This document shows positions 25,247 through 35,600 of a stretch of DNA of 64,000 nucleotides, piece after piece. The position numbers and the translations under genes were made by a program. Location: positions 1 through 64,000 of the forward strand of contig NZ_BDAY01000072.1 of NCBI RefSeq assembly GCF_001612685.1, in the 5' to 3' direction. A model generated the notes under the pieces. The model worked only from the letters and a program-made list of their open reading frames with translations, made no database searches and was not told where the DNA came from. Each line of letters opens with the position of its first letter. Positions within the stretch are counted from its first letter, which is position 1. Origin of the DNA: Nocardia altamirensis NBRC 108246 (GTDB lineage Bacteria > Actinomycetota > Actinomycetes > Mycobacteriales > Mycobacteriaceae).

Positions 25247-26091
25247 CCGCTGAGGGCTTGGCGCGCGGCAAGGTCTTCGGCCCCGGCCAGCACTCGGTAG
25301 AGCCCGGTTTCCTCGCCTGCCGCACCGGCATCCGCGGCGACGCCGTAGATGGCGTGTTGCGATTCGACGGCGTCGCGGTGGTCGCCGAGCACGGTCTGCA
25401 GGCGCTTGGCGTTCTTGCCGAGTTCGCCGGCCGCGTCACCGAGCGCGGGTTCGGCCGCCTCGCAGGAATACCGTAATCTTTTGGCGCTCTTGCGGATATC
25501 GTGCAGCAGTTCGACCCGGTCGGTGGCGGCGACGGTGGTCTCCTGCCGGATCAGGTCCTCGACGCGATCGCGGTCGCGTTCCAGCACCACCCCGAAGAAG
25601 TCCACGGCGGGGACTTTCGCGCGCGAGGAGCGCAGCGGCGGCTCGCTGCGCCAGTCCGTGAGCTGCTCGCGCAACCGCCGATAGCGCTCGCTGTCCAACG
25701 CCAACAACACCGCGGCGTGGGCGGCGGCGTACTTCTCGTGCTCGCCGGTGACCAGCCTCGCGGTGACGGCCGCTCGCTCCTCGGCCGAATGCTCGCCCTG
25801 CGCACCGTGTTTGGCCAGCAGCTTTTCGAAGCGGTCGGCCATGACCTCGGCGTCACGGGCGACGCCGAGGACACCGGCCAGCCACTTGAGCTCATCGCCC
25901 ATCGCCCTGACCGGGTCCTTCTGGAACAGCCCACGGTAGGACCGAAGCACGCTGCGCAGCCTGCGGGTGGCGACCCGCATCTGATGCACCGAATCCGGTG
26001 CGTCGGAACGGACCTCGGGTTCGGCGGCCAACAGCCGGTCGACATCGTCGCTGAGTGCGGTGACGAGTGCGCTTCCGGCTGTGGCCGTCAT
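25210..26091 (-). CDS. CHAD-domain protein
   Basis: 293 residues, helical, with the conserved-histidine/arginine surface of CHAD domains: SVHQMRVATRRLRSVLRSYR near the N-terminus, and ELLHDIRKSAKRLRYSCEAA later, both with the typical H-x-x-R-x-x-x-K/R-R-x-R pattern. Such domains bind polyphosphate. The CYTH partner domain is not present in this protein. It is the last gene of the run lipoprotein / proline iminopeptidase / CHAD, two bases after the iminopeptidase stop. A CHAD-type gene also occurs next to panB in mycobacteria. Confidence 0.9.
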   Translation of the reverse strand: MTATAGSALVTALSDDVDRLLAAEPEVRSDAPDSVHQMRVATRRLRSVLRSYRGLFQKDPVRAMGDELKWLAGVLGVARDAEVMADRFEKLLAKHGAQGEHSAEERAAVTARLVTGEHEKYAAAHAAVLLALDSERYRRLREQLTDWRSEPPLRSSRAKVPAVDFFGVVLERDRDRVEDLIRQETTVAATDRVELLHDIRKSAKRLRYSCEAAEPALGDAAGELGKNAKRLQTVLGDHRDAVESQHAIYGVAADAGAAGEETGLYRVLAGAEDLAARQALSGYPDAAAALSAG

Positions 26092-26093
26092 GG

Positions 26094-27056
26094 TTATCCC
26101 GCTTTCGCGAATCGGTCGGTGGCTTCGACCAGGTGGTGCGTTGTGCCCGGTTCGTTGGCCGCGTGGCCTGCGTCGTCGACGATGTGCAGTTCCGAACTCG
26201 GCAACGCCTTGTGCAGGTCCCAGGCGCTCACCGGCGGGCAGACGATGTCGTGACGGCCTTGGACGATCACCGTTGGGATATGGGAAATCGTACCGATATC
26301 GCGCAGGAGCTGGCCCTCATCGAGGAAACCGCCATTGCGGAAGTAGTGGTTCTCGATCCGCGCGAAGGCGAGCGCGAACCGGGGCTCCGCGGTCTCGGCG
26401 ACCCGATCCGGTTGCGGCAGCAGTGAACTCGTCGCACCCTCCCAGCTGGACCAGGCCACGGCGGCCGCGAGCGCGACCTGCTCGTCGGGCGAGTGCAGCA
26501 AACGGTGGTAGACCTCGACGAGGTCCTCGCCGCGCTCGGCCTCCGGCACCGGCGCGAGGAACTTCTCCCACTCGTCCGGGTACACGTAGCCTGCGGCGCC
26601 GTTGTAGTACCAGTCGATTTCCTTGCGCCGCAACAGGAAGATGCCGCGCAGCACCAGCTCGGTGACCCGCTCCGGGTTGGCTTCGGCGTAGGCGAGCGCC
26701 AGCGTCGAACCCCACGAGCCGCCGAACACCTGCCAGCGTTCGATGTCGAGATGCGTTCGCAGCGCCTCGATATCGGCGATCAGATGCTGGGTGGTATTGG
26801 TCTCCAGGCTCGCGCCCTCGGCGATATGCGGGGTGGACTGCCCGCAGCCGCGCTGATCGAGCAGCACGATCCGGTACGCGGCCGGGTCGAAGAACTGCCG
26901 GTGATAGGGCGCGGTGCCGCCACCGGGGCCGCCGTGCAGAAAGACCACGGGCTTGCCATCGGGGTTGCCGCTGACCTCCCAGTAGATCGACTGGCCGTCG
27001 CCGACACCGAGCATCCCGGTGTCGTAGGGCTCGATCTCCGGGTAGAGCGTGCGCAT
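26094..27056 (-). CDS. pip: Proline iminopeptidase
   Basis: 320 residues, alpha/beta hydrolase. HGGPGGGTAPYHRQFFDP is the oxyanion loop. The motif FGGSWGSTLALAYAEANPER holds the nucleophile Ser, and the C-terminal IVDDAGHAANEP holds the catalytic His. The LLDQRGCGQSTPHI sequence is diagnostic of the prolyl iminopeptidase family, which releases N-terminal proline from peptides. The ATG at 27056 starts with the usual family opening (LYPEIEPYDTGMLGVGDGQS). It is cotranscribed with CHAD (2-bp gap) and probably with the lipoprotein gene 17 bp upstream. Confidence 0.93.
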   Translation of the reverse strand: MRTLYPEIEPYDTGMLGVGDGQSIYWEVSGNPDGKPVVFLHGGPGGGTAPYHRQFFDPAAYRIVLLDQRGCGQSTPHIAEGASLETNTTQHLIADIEALRTHLDIERWQVFGGSWGSTLALAYAEANPERVTELVLRGIFLLRRKEIDWYYNGAAGYVYPDEWEKFLAPVPEAERGEDLVEVYHRLLHSPDEQVALAAAVAWSSWEGATSSLLPQPDRVAETAEPRFALAFARIENHYFRNGGFLDEGQLLRDIGTISHIPTVIVQGRHDIVCPPVSAWDLHKALPSSELHIVDDAGHAANEPGTTHHLVEATDRFAKAG

Positions 27057-27073
27057 CGGTGCTTTGTGTCCTC

Positions 27074-27514
27074 TCAGAACGCCAGGCCGGCGGCCAGGTC
27101 GGGAATTGACAGTGCCTCGATCGCCTGCTGGCGGACATCGGAGCAGCTCTTGGTGGTGACGCGGTCGATGACGGGCTTGTCGGCCAGCACGGCGCCGTTG
27201 ATGCCGCCGTTGCGCAGCGCCCACTCGTGCACCAGCGCGTTCAGGCCGATCTTGCCGAGCGTCGGGCCCTGCACCCGCCAGTTCGACAGCTCGGGGCGGA
27301 TCATGTCGCACAGCTGCCCGGCCGCGGCGTCGGAAATCTCGGGGGAGGCCGGCTTGGGGGCGGCGCTCGGCTTGCTGGTGGCGGACGCTGTTGTCGAGCT
27401 CGAGCTGCCGGTCGGCGCCGGGTTCGACTCGCTTCCACACGCGGTGAGGGCGGCGGCGGCACAAACACCTGCCAAGACCAGGGTGCTGCGGGAAATCCAA
27501 CGGCTGTGAAGCAT
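27074..27514 (-). CDS. Secreted lipoprotein, unknown function
   Basis: 146 residues. The lipobox AALTAC follows a basic-hydrophobic signal, and the mature part opens with a Ser/Thr/Pro linker (SSSSTTASATSKPSAAPKPA). The C-terminal domain of about 85 residues has two conserved Cys (LCDMIRPEL and KSCSDVRQQ) that could form a disulfide. ATG 27514 is chosen because the signal peptide then has a normal length; ATG 27538 is an alternative. It is upstream of the iminopeptidase on the same strand. Confidence 0.75.
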   Translation of the reverse strand: MLHSRWISRSTLVLAGVCAAAALTACGSESNPAPTGSSSSTTASATSKPSAAPKPASPEISDAAAGQLCDMIRPELSNWRVQGPTLGKIGLNALVHEWALRNGGINGAVLADKPVIDRVTTKSCSDVRQQAIEALSIPDLAAGLAF

Positions 27515-27654
27515 CGGTACCTCTGCTCGGGTCGTCATTGTCCGCATCGAGTCTGCCACGATCTGCGAAGTTCGACCGTTCTCAGTTGATGGACTACCGG
27601 TATCGGGGCCGCCTGGTCTTCGTCCTCGTCAGCTGTGGATTCGAGCGAGGCGGG

Positions 27655-28515
27655 CTAGCGGAACGCGACTCGTAGCTCGTCGAGCAACTCGTCGACGATG
27701 CGGGCGAACCGGGGCGCGGAGGTGTCGATCGTGCGCCAGGGATTGAGGGCGACGAGCGGGGCGAGGCGGTCGGCGAGGGCGATCTCGGCCTCGCCGATCG
27801 TTGCGGTGCGGCGCCAGTGCGCGAGGTAGGCGTCGCGGTGCGGGCCGCGCAGGAGGCGGTGGCTGAGGAGCGGGTGGGTGAGCACGGCGTCACCCCAGTC
27901 GAAGAGGCGGCTGTGGCCCGGGGTCGCGCCCGCGAAGACGTTGTCGGTGTGCACGTCGTTGTGTTCCAGGGTGAGCCTGCCGTAGGCGGCCAGCTCGGCG
28001 GCGGCCTCGTCGATGCGGGCGCCGAGATCGGGTATGCGCGGCTCGAAATGGCGATAGACGGTGTCGAGGCGGTCCGGCGGGAGGTAGGGAGTCCCGGTGC
28101 CGCGCAGCTCATCGATGTGCGCGGCGAGTGACTGCTGGAGCTCGACATACGAGCGGAGCAGGCCGGACCATTCCGCCTCGGTGCCACGGGCGGTCTCGCC
28201 ACCGTGCGGGCTGAGCAGCCACCCGCGATCCGATTGCACCGCAAGGGGTTCCAGCACACTGCCGGGGCATAGTCGGGAAAGTAGCTCGAGCAGCGGGCCC
28301 TCATGCGCGAAGGCGCGCGCATTGGCCTTGGCCCACATCGGCCCGGCCTCGGTCGGGATGCGCACGAGCAGCGACCAGGCGCGGCGCCGGGTTTCCGTTG
28401 GGGCGCCGGTGATCTCGATCTCCCGCACCTTCAGCACACTCGCCGCCCAATCGACCAGCGGTGCGATCGGCTGGCCGAGCAGCGCAGCGGGTGCATGCAC
28501 CGCTCGACCAGTCAT
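27655..28515 (-). CDS. Aminoglycoside-phosphotransferase-like kinase (APH family)
   Basis: 286 residues. The kinase-fold catalytic loop is LEHNDVHTDNVF (H-x-D-x-x-x-x-N), and the metal-binding motif is LFDWGDAVL, replacing DFG. The N-lobe nucleotide-binding region is only weakly conserved. Members phosphorylate small alcohols, antibiotics or metabolites, so the substrate cannot be assigned and no resistance claim is made. It lies 20 bp after panB on the same strand, so co-transcription with panB is likely. Confidence 0.85.
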   Translation of the reverse strand: MTGRAVHAPAALLGQPIAPLVDWAASVLKVREIEITGAPTETRRRAWSLLVRIPTEAGPMWAKANARAFAHEGPLLELLSRLCPGSVLEPLAVQSDRGWLLSPHGGETARGTEAEWSGLLRSYVELQQSLAAHIDELRGTGTPYLPPDRLDTVYRHFEPRIPDLGARIDEAAAELAAYGRLTLEHNDVHTDNVFAGATPGHSRLFDWGDAVLTHPLLSHRLLRGPHRDAYLAHWRRTATIGEAEIALADRLAPLVALNPWRTIDTSAPRFARIVDELLDELRVAFR

Positions 28516-28535
28516 CCAGGTGTCGCTCTGTCGAT

Positions 28536-29393
28536 CTAGAAGCTGTGCTCGGGACCGGGGAAGGTGCCGCGGCGCACCTCGTCGGCGTAAGCGGCTGCCG
28601 CCGTGCGCAATTCGTCACCGACATTGCCGAAACGCTTGACGAACTTGGCGGTCTTGCCGCTGGTGTAGCCTGCCATGTCCTGCCAGACCAGCACCTGCGC
28701 ATCGGTTTCCACGCCTGCGCCGATGCCGACGGTGGGGATGGTCAGCTTGCGGGTGACCTGTCCGGCGAGCTCGGCGGGCACCATCTCCATGACCACGGAG
28801 AACGCGCCTGCCTCCTGCACCGCGATGGCGTCGGCGACGAGCTGCTCGGCGCCGTCGCCGCGACCCTGCACACGGAAGCCACCGAGGGTGTTGACGCTCT
28901 GCGGGGTGAACCCGATGTGCGCCATCACCGGAATGCCCGCCGAGGTGATCAGCGCGATCTGCTCGGCGACCCGCTCACCGCCCTCCAGCTTCACCGCGTG
29001 CGCCTGGCCCTCCTTCATGAACCGGGTCGCGGTGGCCAGCGCCTGCTGCGGCGAGGACTCGTAGGTGCCGAACGGCAGGTCGGCGACAACCAGCGCGTGC
29101 GGAGCACCGCGCACCACGCCGCGGACCAGCGGAATGAGCTCGTCGACGGTGATCGGCACTGTGGTGTCGTAGCCGTAGACCACGTTGGCCGCGGAATCGC
29201 CGACAAGCAGCACCGGGATGCCCGCTTCTTCGAACAGTCGAGCCGAGGAGTAGTCGTAGGCGGTGAGCATGGCCCAGCGCTCGCCGTCGGCCTTCATTTG
29301 CTGCAGGTGATGCACCCGGGTCTTGCGCGCCTTCTTGGGCTCGCTCGGCGCCGCGCCGTAGGCAGGGGTTTCCGAGTCGGATACGGACATCAT
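28536..29393 (-). CDS. panB: 3-methyl-2-oxobutanoate hydroxymethyltransferase
   Basis: 285 residues. PanB is the first enzyme of pantothenate synthesis: it transfers a hydroxymethyl group from 5,10-methylene-tetrahydrofolate to 2-oxoisovalerate to give ketopantoate. The sequence holds the family landmarks MLTAYDYSSARLFEEAGIPV, LLVGDSAANVVYGYDTTVPI with the Mg2+-binding Asp, and AGIPVMAHIGFTPQSVNTLG. Length and N-terminal tail match actinobacterial PanB. It is divergent from the carboxylesterase gene, as in M. tuberculosis (Rv2225/Rv2224c). Two adjacent ATG codons make the exact start uncertain by one residue. Confidence 0.97.
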   Translation of the reverse strand: MMSVSDSETPAYGAAPSEPKKARKTRVHHLQQMKADGERWAMLTAYDYSSARLFEEAGIPVLLVGDSAANVVYGYDTTVPITVDELIPLVRGVVRGAPHALVVADLPFGTYESSPQQALATATRFMKEGQAHAVKLEGGERVAEQIALITSAGIPVMAHIGFTPQSVNTLGGFRVQGRGDGAEQLVADAIAVQEAGAFSVVMEMVPAELAGQVTRKLTIPTVGIGAGVETDAQVLVWQDMAGYTSGKTAKFVKRFGNVGDELRTAAAAYADEVRRGTFPGPEHSF

Positions 29394-29585
29394 CGTCCCT
29401 TTCGTCTGGTGTCTCCTCGGGGCCCATCCGGGTCCCCGGGTTCGTCTGACCGATCCAGTGTCCCATCTGTCACCGGGCCGGTTTAAGGGCGCTGAGCGGT
29501 GCGATTGGTCACATCACCTGCCGCGTTGGCGCCTGGTGACCGGTGCGTTGCCCCGATCGCGCCAGCGAACTGCCAGTATCGGTGC

Positions 29586-31121
29586 ATGGCTTTGGTTCAG
29601 AGAGGACGCGCTGCGCTGATCGTCACGGCGCTGGCATTGGTCGTTGCGGGTTGCACCATCGGCAAGGACGAGCCGAAAGGTCCGATGCCGACGCCACCTG
29701 TCGACCTTGCGAAGTTCTACACCCAAACCGTCGAGTGGGGTGGTTGCGCGGACTTCGGCACCAAGGACGACCGCTTTCCGCCGAACGCCGAGTGCGCGCG
29801 GATCAGCGTTCCGGTCGACTACGCCGCGCCGGACGGGCCGACCGCCCAGATCGCGGTGTCCAGGGTCAAGGCCACCGGCAAGCGCATCGGCTCGCTGCTG
29901 ATGAACCCTGGCGGGCCGGGGGAGTCCGGCCTGACCATGTCGGGACTCGGCAACCGGACCGCACTCGCCGAGCGCTTCGATCGCGTCGGTTTCGACCCGC
30001 GCGGTGTCGGGTCCTCGACCCCGGCCATCGTCTGCGAGACCGCGCAGGAACAGGATGCCGAGCGGGCGGAGCCGCCGAAGGACAACTCGCCTGCAGGCAT
30101 CACCGCGGCCGAGGACGAGAACCGGCAGTACGCGGACCGCTGCACCGAGCGCACCGGCAAGGACTTCCTCGCCAGGGTCGGCACCCGCGAGGTGGTGCAG
30201 GACCTGGACGTGATGCGCGCCGCGCTCGGCGACGCGAAGCTCACCTACCTGGGCTACTCGTACGGCACCAAGATCGGTTCAGCGTACGCGGAGAAGTTTC
30301 CCGCGCACGTGCGCGCGCTGGTGCTCGACGGCGCCATCGACTCCTCGCAGGATCCGGTGCAGGAGTCGCTGCGGCAAGCGGCCGGATTCCAGAAGGTGTT
30401 CGACGCCTACGTCGCGGACTGCGTGAAAAAGGACGACTGCCCGCTCGGCACCGACAAGACCCAGGCGGTGTCGCGCTTCCGGGCGCTGGTGAATCCGCTG
30501 TGGGACAAGCCGGTACCGACCACCGACCCGCGCGGGCTCGGCTACGGCGACGCGCTCACCGGCGTGCGGCAGGCGCTCTACACCAACGATCTGTGGCCGG
30601 TGCTCACCCTCGGCCTTTCCGAACTGCGCGACGGCCGCGGTGACACGCTGCTGCAACTGGCCGATCTCTACGACGGCCGCCGCGACGACGGCACCTACAG
30701 CAACACCACCGACGCGTTCACCGCCATTCGCTGCGTGGACGATCCGCGCATCACCGATCGTGGGCTGACCGGCAGGCAGGACACCGAATACCGCAAGGCC
30801 GCACCGTTCCTCGACGACGGCCGTGGCACCGGCGCCGCACCGCTGGACCAGTGCACGGCCTGGCCGGTGCCGAACACCAGTGAGCCGCATCGGATTTCGG
30901 TGGCCGGACTGCCGAAGACGGTGGTCGTCTCCACCACCGCGGATCCGGCGACGCCGTACCAGGCGGGTGTCGACCTGGCCGACCAACTCGGCGCCGCCCT
31001 GGTGACCTACAAGGGCAGCAGGCACACGATCGCGTTGTCGGGTGGATCGAAGTGCGTCGACCAGGCCGTCATCGACTACTTCGTCGACCTGACGGAACCC
31101 GAATCCGGCCTCACGTGCTGA
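29586..31121 (+). CDS. Secreted lipoprotein serine hydrolase (CaeA/Rv2224c-like)
   Basis: 511 residues. The signal peptide ends in the lipobox VVAGC. The alpha/beta hydrolase body has LLMNPGGPGESGLTMSGLGN for the oxyanion hole and LGYSYGTKIGSAYAEKFPAH with the nucleophile Ser. The C-terminal TAP-like domain ends with SRHTIALSGGSKCVDQAVID, which includes the catalytic His. M. tuberculosis Rv2224c (CaeA/Hip1) and Rv2223c are the orthologous pair at this position; only one copy is present here. The enzyme is expected at the cell envelope. Confidence 0.92.
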   Translation: MALVQRGRAALIVTALALVVAGCTIGKDEPKGPMPTPPVDLAKFYTQTVEWGGCADFGTKDDRFPPNAECARISVPVDYAAPDGPTAQIAVSRVKATGKRIGSLLMNPGGPGESGLTMSGLGNRTALAERFDRVGFDPRGVGSSTPAIVCETAQEQDAERAEPPKDNSPAGITAAEDENRQYADRCTERTGKDFLARVGTREVVQDLDVMRAALGDAKLTYLGYSYGTKIGSAYAEKFPAHVRALVLDGAIDSSQDPVQESLRQAAGFQKVFDAYVADCVKKDDCPLGTDKTQAVSRFRALVNPLWDKPVPTTDPRGLGYGDALTGVRQALYTNDLWPVLTLGLSELRDGRGDTLLQLADLYDGRRDDGTYSNTTDAFTAIRCVDDPRITDRGLTGRQDTEYRKAAPFLDDGRGTGAAPLDQCTAWPVPNTSEPHRISVAGLPKTVVVSTTADPATPYQAGVDLADQLGAALVTYKGSRHTIALSGGSKCVDQAVIDYFVDLTEPESGLTC

Positions 31122-31177
31122 ACATTGCGGCGGTGATGTCTTTTTCCCGCAACAAGCACAACACACTCAGCGTGTAT

Positions 31178-31193
31178 GTAACACGGATTTAAC
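31178..31193 (+). promoter_or_regulatory. Candidate GlnR box upstream of glnA2
   Basis: GTAAC-ACGGAT-TTAAC fits the GlnR pattern gTnAC-n6-GnAAC except that T replaces G at the start of the second half. It is 24 bp before the glnA2 ATG at 31217, closer than usual. It could instead be a chance match. The better box is upstream of glnA1. Confidence 0.4.
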
Positions 31194-31216
31194 GCCGGGT
31201 GCTTACTCTCGCGGAC

Positions 31217-32557
31217 ATGGATCGCCAGAAGGAATTCGTGCTGCGGACGCTCGAAGAGCGGGATATCCGCTTCGTGCGTCTCTGGTTCACCGACGTCTTG
31301 GGTTACCTGAAGTCTGTCGCCATCGCTCCCGCCGAGCTAGAGGGTGCGTTCGAGGAGGGTATCGGCTTCGACGGCTCTGCCATCGAAGGCTTCGCCAGGG
31401 TGTCGGAGGCCGACATGGTCGCGCGGCCGGATCCGTCCACGTTCCAGGTCCTGCCCTGGTCGACCAGCAAGGGACATCAGCACTCGGCCCGCATGTTCTG
31501 CGACATCACGATGCCCGACGGCTCGCCGTCGTGGGCCGATCCGCGCCACGTGCTGCGCCGCCAGCTGAACAAGGCGGCCGATGTCGGCTTCAGCTGCTAC
31601 GTGCACCCGGAGATCGAGTTCTTCCTGTTGGAGAACGGCCCGCAGGACGGCTCGCAGCCGACCCCGGCCGACTCGGGTGGCTTCTTCGATCAGGCCGTGC
31701 ACGATTCGGCGCCGAACTTCCGCCGCCACGCCATCGATGCGCTCGAATCGATGGGCATCTCGGTGGAATTCAGCCACCACGAGGGCGCGCCGGGTCAGCA
31801 GGAGATCGACCTGCGCTACGCCGACGCGCTGTCCATGGCCGACAACGTGATGACCTTCCGCTACCTCATCAAGGAGGTGGCGATCGACGAGGGCGTGCGC
31901 GCGACGTTCATGCCCAAGCCGTTCGCCCAGTACCCCGGCTCGGCGATGCACACGCACATGAGCCTGTTCGAGGGCGAGGCGAACGCCTTCCACGATCCGG
32001 ACGACCCGATCAACCTGTCGGAGACCGCGCGCGCGTTCATCGCTGGCATCCTCGAGCACGCGCCGGAGATCAGCGCGATCTCCAACCAGTGGGTCAACTC
32101 CTACAAGCGGCTCATCCACGGCGGCGAAGCGCCGACCGCGGCCTCGTGGGGCCGGTCGAACCGGTCCGCGCTGGTGCGGGTGCCGATGTACACGCCGAAC
32201 AAGTCGTCCTCGCGTCGCGTCGAGATCCGCAGCCCTGATTCGGCATGCAACCCGTACCTGACCTTCGCCGTGCTGTTGGCGGCCGGTCTGCGTGGCATCG
32301 AGAAGGGCTACACGCTGCCGCCGGAGGCCGAGGACGACGTGTGGTCGTTGACCGCGGCCGAGCGGCGGGCGATGGGCTTCCGCGAGTTGCCAGGCACGCT
32401 CGACGAGGCGCTGCAGGCGATGGAGCGGTCCGAGCTGGTCGCCGAGACGCTCGGCGAGCACGTGTTCGACTTCTTCCTGCGCAACAAGCGCCGGGAATGG
32501 GCGGACTACCGCAGCCAGGTGACGCCGTACGAGCTGAAGGAATACCTGGGACTCTGA
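31217..32557 (+). CDS. glnA2: Glutamine synthetase GlnA2
   Basis: 446 residues, class I-alpha-type glutamine synthetase without the long insertion of GlnA1. Conserved elements are FTDVLGYLKSVAIAPAELEG, GIGFDGSAIEGFARV (Mg2+/glutamate region), YVHPEIEFFLL, the ATP-binding FMPKPFAQYPGSAMHTHMSL and NPYLTFAVLLAAGLRGI. ATG 31217 agrees with the N-terminus of M. tuberculosis GlnA2 (MDRQKEFVLRTLEERDIRFV); the GTG at 31199 is less likely. The gene is followed by glnE, as in mycobacteria. It may act on glutamate and ammonia or on related amines, since GlnA2-type enzymes vary. Confidence 0.95.
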   Translation: MDRQKEFVLRTLEERDIRFVRLWFTDVLGYLKSVAIAPAELEGAFEEGIGFDGSAIEGFARVSEADMVARPDPSTFQVLPWSTSKGHQHSARMFCDITMPDGSPSWADPRHVLRRQLNKAADVGFSCYVHPEIEFFLLENGPQDGSQPTPADSGGFFDQAVHDSAPNFRRHAIDALESMGISVEFSHHEGAPGQQEIDLRYADALSMADNVMTFRYLIKEVAIDEGVRATFMPKPFAQYPGSAMHTHMSLFEGEANAFHDPDDPINLSETARAFIAGILEHAPEISAISNQWVNSYKRLIHGGEAPTAASWGRSNRSALVRVPMYTPNKSSSRRVEIRSPDSACNPYLTFAVLLAAGLRGIEKGYTLPPEAEDDVWSLTAAERRAMGFRELPGTLDEALQAMERSELVAETLGEHVFDFFLRNKRREWADYRSQVTPYELKEYLGL

Positions 32558-32633
32558 CGTCGGCACCGTACTGGTACCGAACCTACGTTCCGGCGCGCAT
32601 CAAGTGTTAGCCGGAAGCATGTAATTTGAGACC

Positions 32634-35600
32634 ATGGTCCGGCCCCCGACTGCCCGCTCCGCAGTGCCCGGCGTCGGTCGGCTCGGTTTGCTCGAGCCGT
32701 CCGCCGCCGCCTCGTTGCACCAATTGGGCTGGGACAACGTCGAAAGTATTCCGGTGCTCTGGGCGTTGTCGCGTGCGCCGGATGCCGATCTCGCGCTGCA
32801 CACGCTGATCAAGCTGCAGGAGCAGCTCGGAACCGAGTGGGCGGCATTGGATTCGGCGATCCGCGCGGAAACGTCGTTGCGCGGCAGGTTGTTCGCGTTG
32901 CTCGGCGCGTCCAGTGCGTTCGCCGATCATCTCGTTGCCGATCCGGCGGCGTGGCAGCTCCTGCGCCGCAAGGCTTTGCCGGAACGCGGTGAGTTGATCG
33001 CTGATCTGCTGTCGGTGGTCGATGCGGTGCCGGAAGAGGGACCGAATGCGGGTCCAATGTTGTTCCGGGCCGGTGCTTCCGGTCCCGAGGTGGTTGCGCT
33101 GCTGCGCAAGCGGTATCGCGATCAACTGATGCTGCTCGCCGCGCTCGACCTGGCGGCGACCGTCGAGAACGAACCGGTGCTCGCCTATCAGGTGGTCGGG
33201 CGGCATCTCACCGACCTGGCCGATGCCGCGCTCACCGCGGCGCTGTCGGTGGCCGTGGCGCGGGTCTGCAAAGACGGGCCGGTGCCGGTGCGACTCGCGG
33301 TCGTCGCGATGGGCAAGAGCGGTGCGCGAGAACTGAACTATGTCAGCGACGTCGACGTGGTGTTCGTCGCGGAACCCGCCGATGCCACCGCGACCCGGCT
33401 GGCCGCCGAGATGATGAGCGTGGCCAGCGCGGCCTACTTCGAGGTCGACGCGGCGCTGCGGCCGGAGGGCAAAGCCGGCGCGCTGGTGCGCACGCTCGAT
33501 TCGCATCTCGCCTACTACAAGCGGTGGGCGCGGACCTGGGAATTCCAAGCGCTGCTGAAGAACCGGCCGATGACCGGTGACCTCGAGCTCGGCGAGCAGT
33601 ACCGGGCCGCGCTGATGCCGATGGTGTGGACCGCCTCCGAACGGCCCGACTTCGTCACCGACGTGCAGGCGATGCGGCGCAGGGTGGAAGACCTGGTGCC
33701 CGCCGATCTGCGTGAGCGCGAACTGAAGTTGGGGCACGGCAGCCTGCGCGACGTCGAATTCGCCGTGCAGCTCCTGCAGTTGGTGCACGGCAGGGTGGAC
33801 GAGTCGCTGCACGTGCAGGGCACCGTCGAGGCGTTGACCGTGTTGGCCGCGGGCGGCTATGTCGGCCGCGACGATGCCGCGAATCTCACTGCGTCCTACG
33901 AGTTTCTGCGACTGCTCGAACATCGGCTGCAGTTGCAGCGACTGCGCCGCACGCACACCCTGCCCGCCACCGACGACGAGGAGGGGATGCGCTGGCTGGC
34001 CCGTGCCGCGCACATCCGGCCGGACGGCAGGCAGGACGCGGTCGGCGTGCTCGGCACCGAGATCCGCCGTAATGCCGTGCGGGTGCGGCGGTTACACGCC
34101 AAGCTGTTCTATCGGCCGCTGCTCGAATCGGTGGTCAAGCTCGATCCGGACGCGCTGCGGCTGAGTCCGGACGCGGCGATCCGGCAGTTGGCGGCGCTGG
34201 GCTATCAGGCGCCCGAACATGCCCTCGGACACCTCAAGGCGCTCACTGGTGGCGTGTCGCGCAAGGGCCGGATTCAGGCGCTGCTGCTGCCGACCCTGCT
34301 CGAATGGCTCGGTGACACACCCAATCCCGATGCGGGTCTGCTCGCGTACCGGCGAGTGTCGGAGGGGCTCAACGACCAGACCTGGTTCCTGCGGGAACTG
34401 CGCGACGAGGGCGCGATCGCGCATCGGCTGATGATCGTGCTCGGCTCCTCGGAGTACCTGCCGGATCTGCTGATCAACGCGCCGGACACCATCCGCATGT
34501 ACGCGGACGGGCCAGGCGGGCCGCTATTGCTGAGTCCGCAGCCCGAGGATGTCGCGCGCGGCATCATGACGGCGGCGGCGCGCTACGACGACCCGAAACG
34601 TGCGGTGGCCGCGGCACGTTCGCTGCGCAGGCACGAACTGGCCAGGGTGGCCTCGGCGGATCTGCTGGGGCTGCTCGATGTGCGGCAGGTCTGCCGTGCG
34701 CTGTCCTCGGTGTGGGTTGCGGTGCTGGAAGCCGCACTCGCGGCGGTGATTCGGGCGAGCGAGGCCGAGCGCGGCGCGCCTGCACCCGCCGACCTCGCGG
34801 TGATCGGCATGGGCAGGCTCGGCGGGATGGAGCTCGGGTACGGGTCCGACGCCGACGTGCTGTTCGTGTGCGACACGCGGCCCGGCGAAGACGAGACCAA
34901 GGCCGTGAAGTGGGCGATCAGCGTCGCCGACCGGGTGCAGCAGCTGCTCGGTGCGCCGAGCACCGATCCGCCGCTGCACGTGGACGCCGGATTGCGGCCC
35001 GAGGGGCGCAACGGCGCACTGGTCCGGACGCTGGCCGCCTACGCCGCGTATTACGAGCAGTGGGCGCAGCCGTGGGAGGTGCAGGCGCTGCTGCGCGCCC
35101 ATCAGGTCGCCGGTGATCAGGGGCTCGGCGTGCGGTTCCTGCATGTCATCGACAAGGTGCGGTATCCGGTGGGTGGGGTGTCGACCGAGTCGGTGCGCGA
35201 GATCCGGCGGATCAAAGCCAGGGTCGACGCCGAACGACTACCTCGTGGCGCCAATCCCGCGACACACACCAAGCTCGGTCGCGGTGGTCTCGCCGATATC
35301 GAGTGGACCGTGCAGCTCATGCAGTTGCGGCACGCGCACGACGTGCTCGGGCTGCACAACACCTCGACGCTGGAGTCGCTCGACGTCATCGAGCAGACGA
35401 AGCTGCTCGACGCCACCGATGTCGCGTTGCTGCGGGATGCGTGGTTGACCGCGACGCGGGCGCGCAATGCGCTGGTGTTGGTGCGTGGCAAGCCTGCCGA
35501 CCAGCTGCCGGGGCCGGGCAGGCTGCTTTCGGCGGTGGCGAAGGTCGCGGGCTGGCCCAATGACGACGGCAGTGAATTCCTCGACCACTACATGCGGGTG

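Noticed and set aside
31337..32566. Minus-strand ORF opposite glnA2, and the similar one opposite glnA1
   Set aside because: Antisense to glutamine synthetase genes whose frame is certain.
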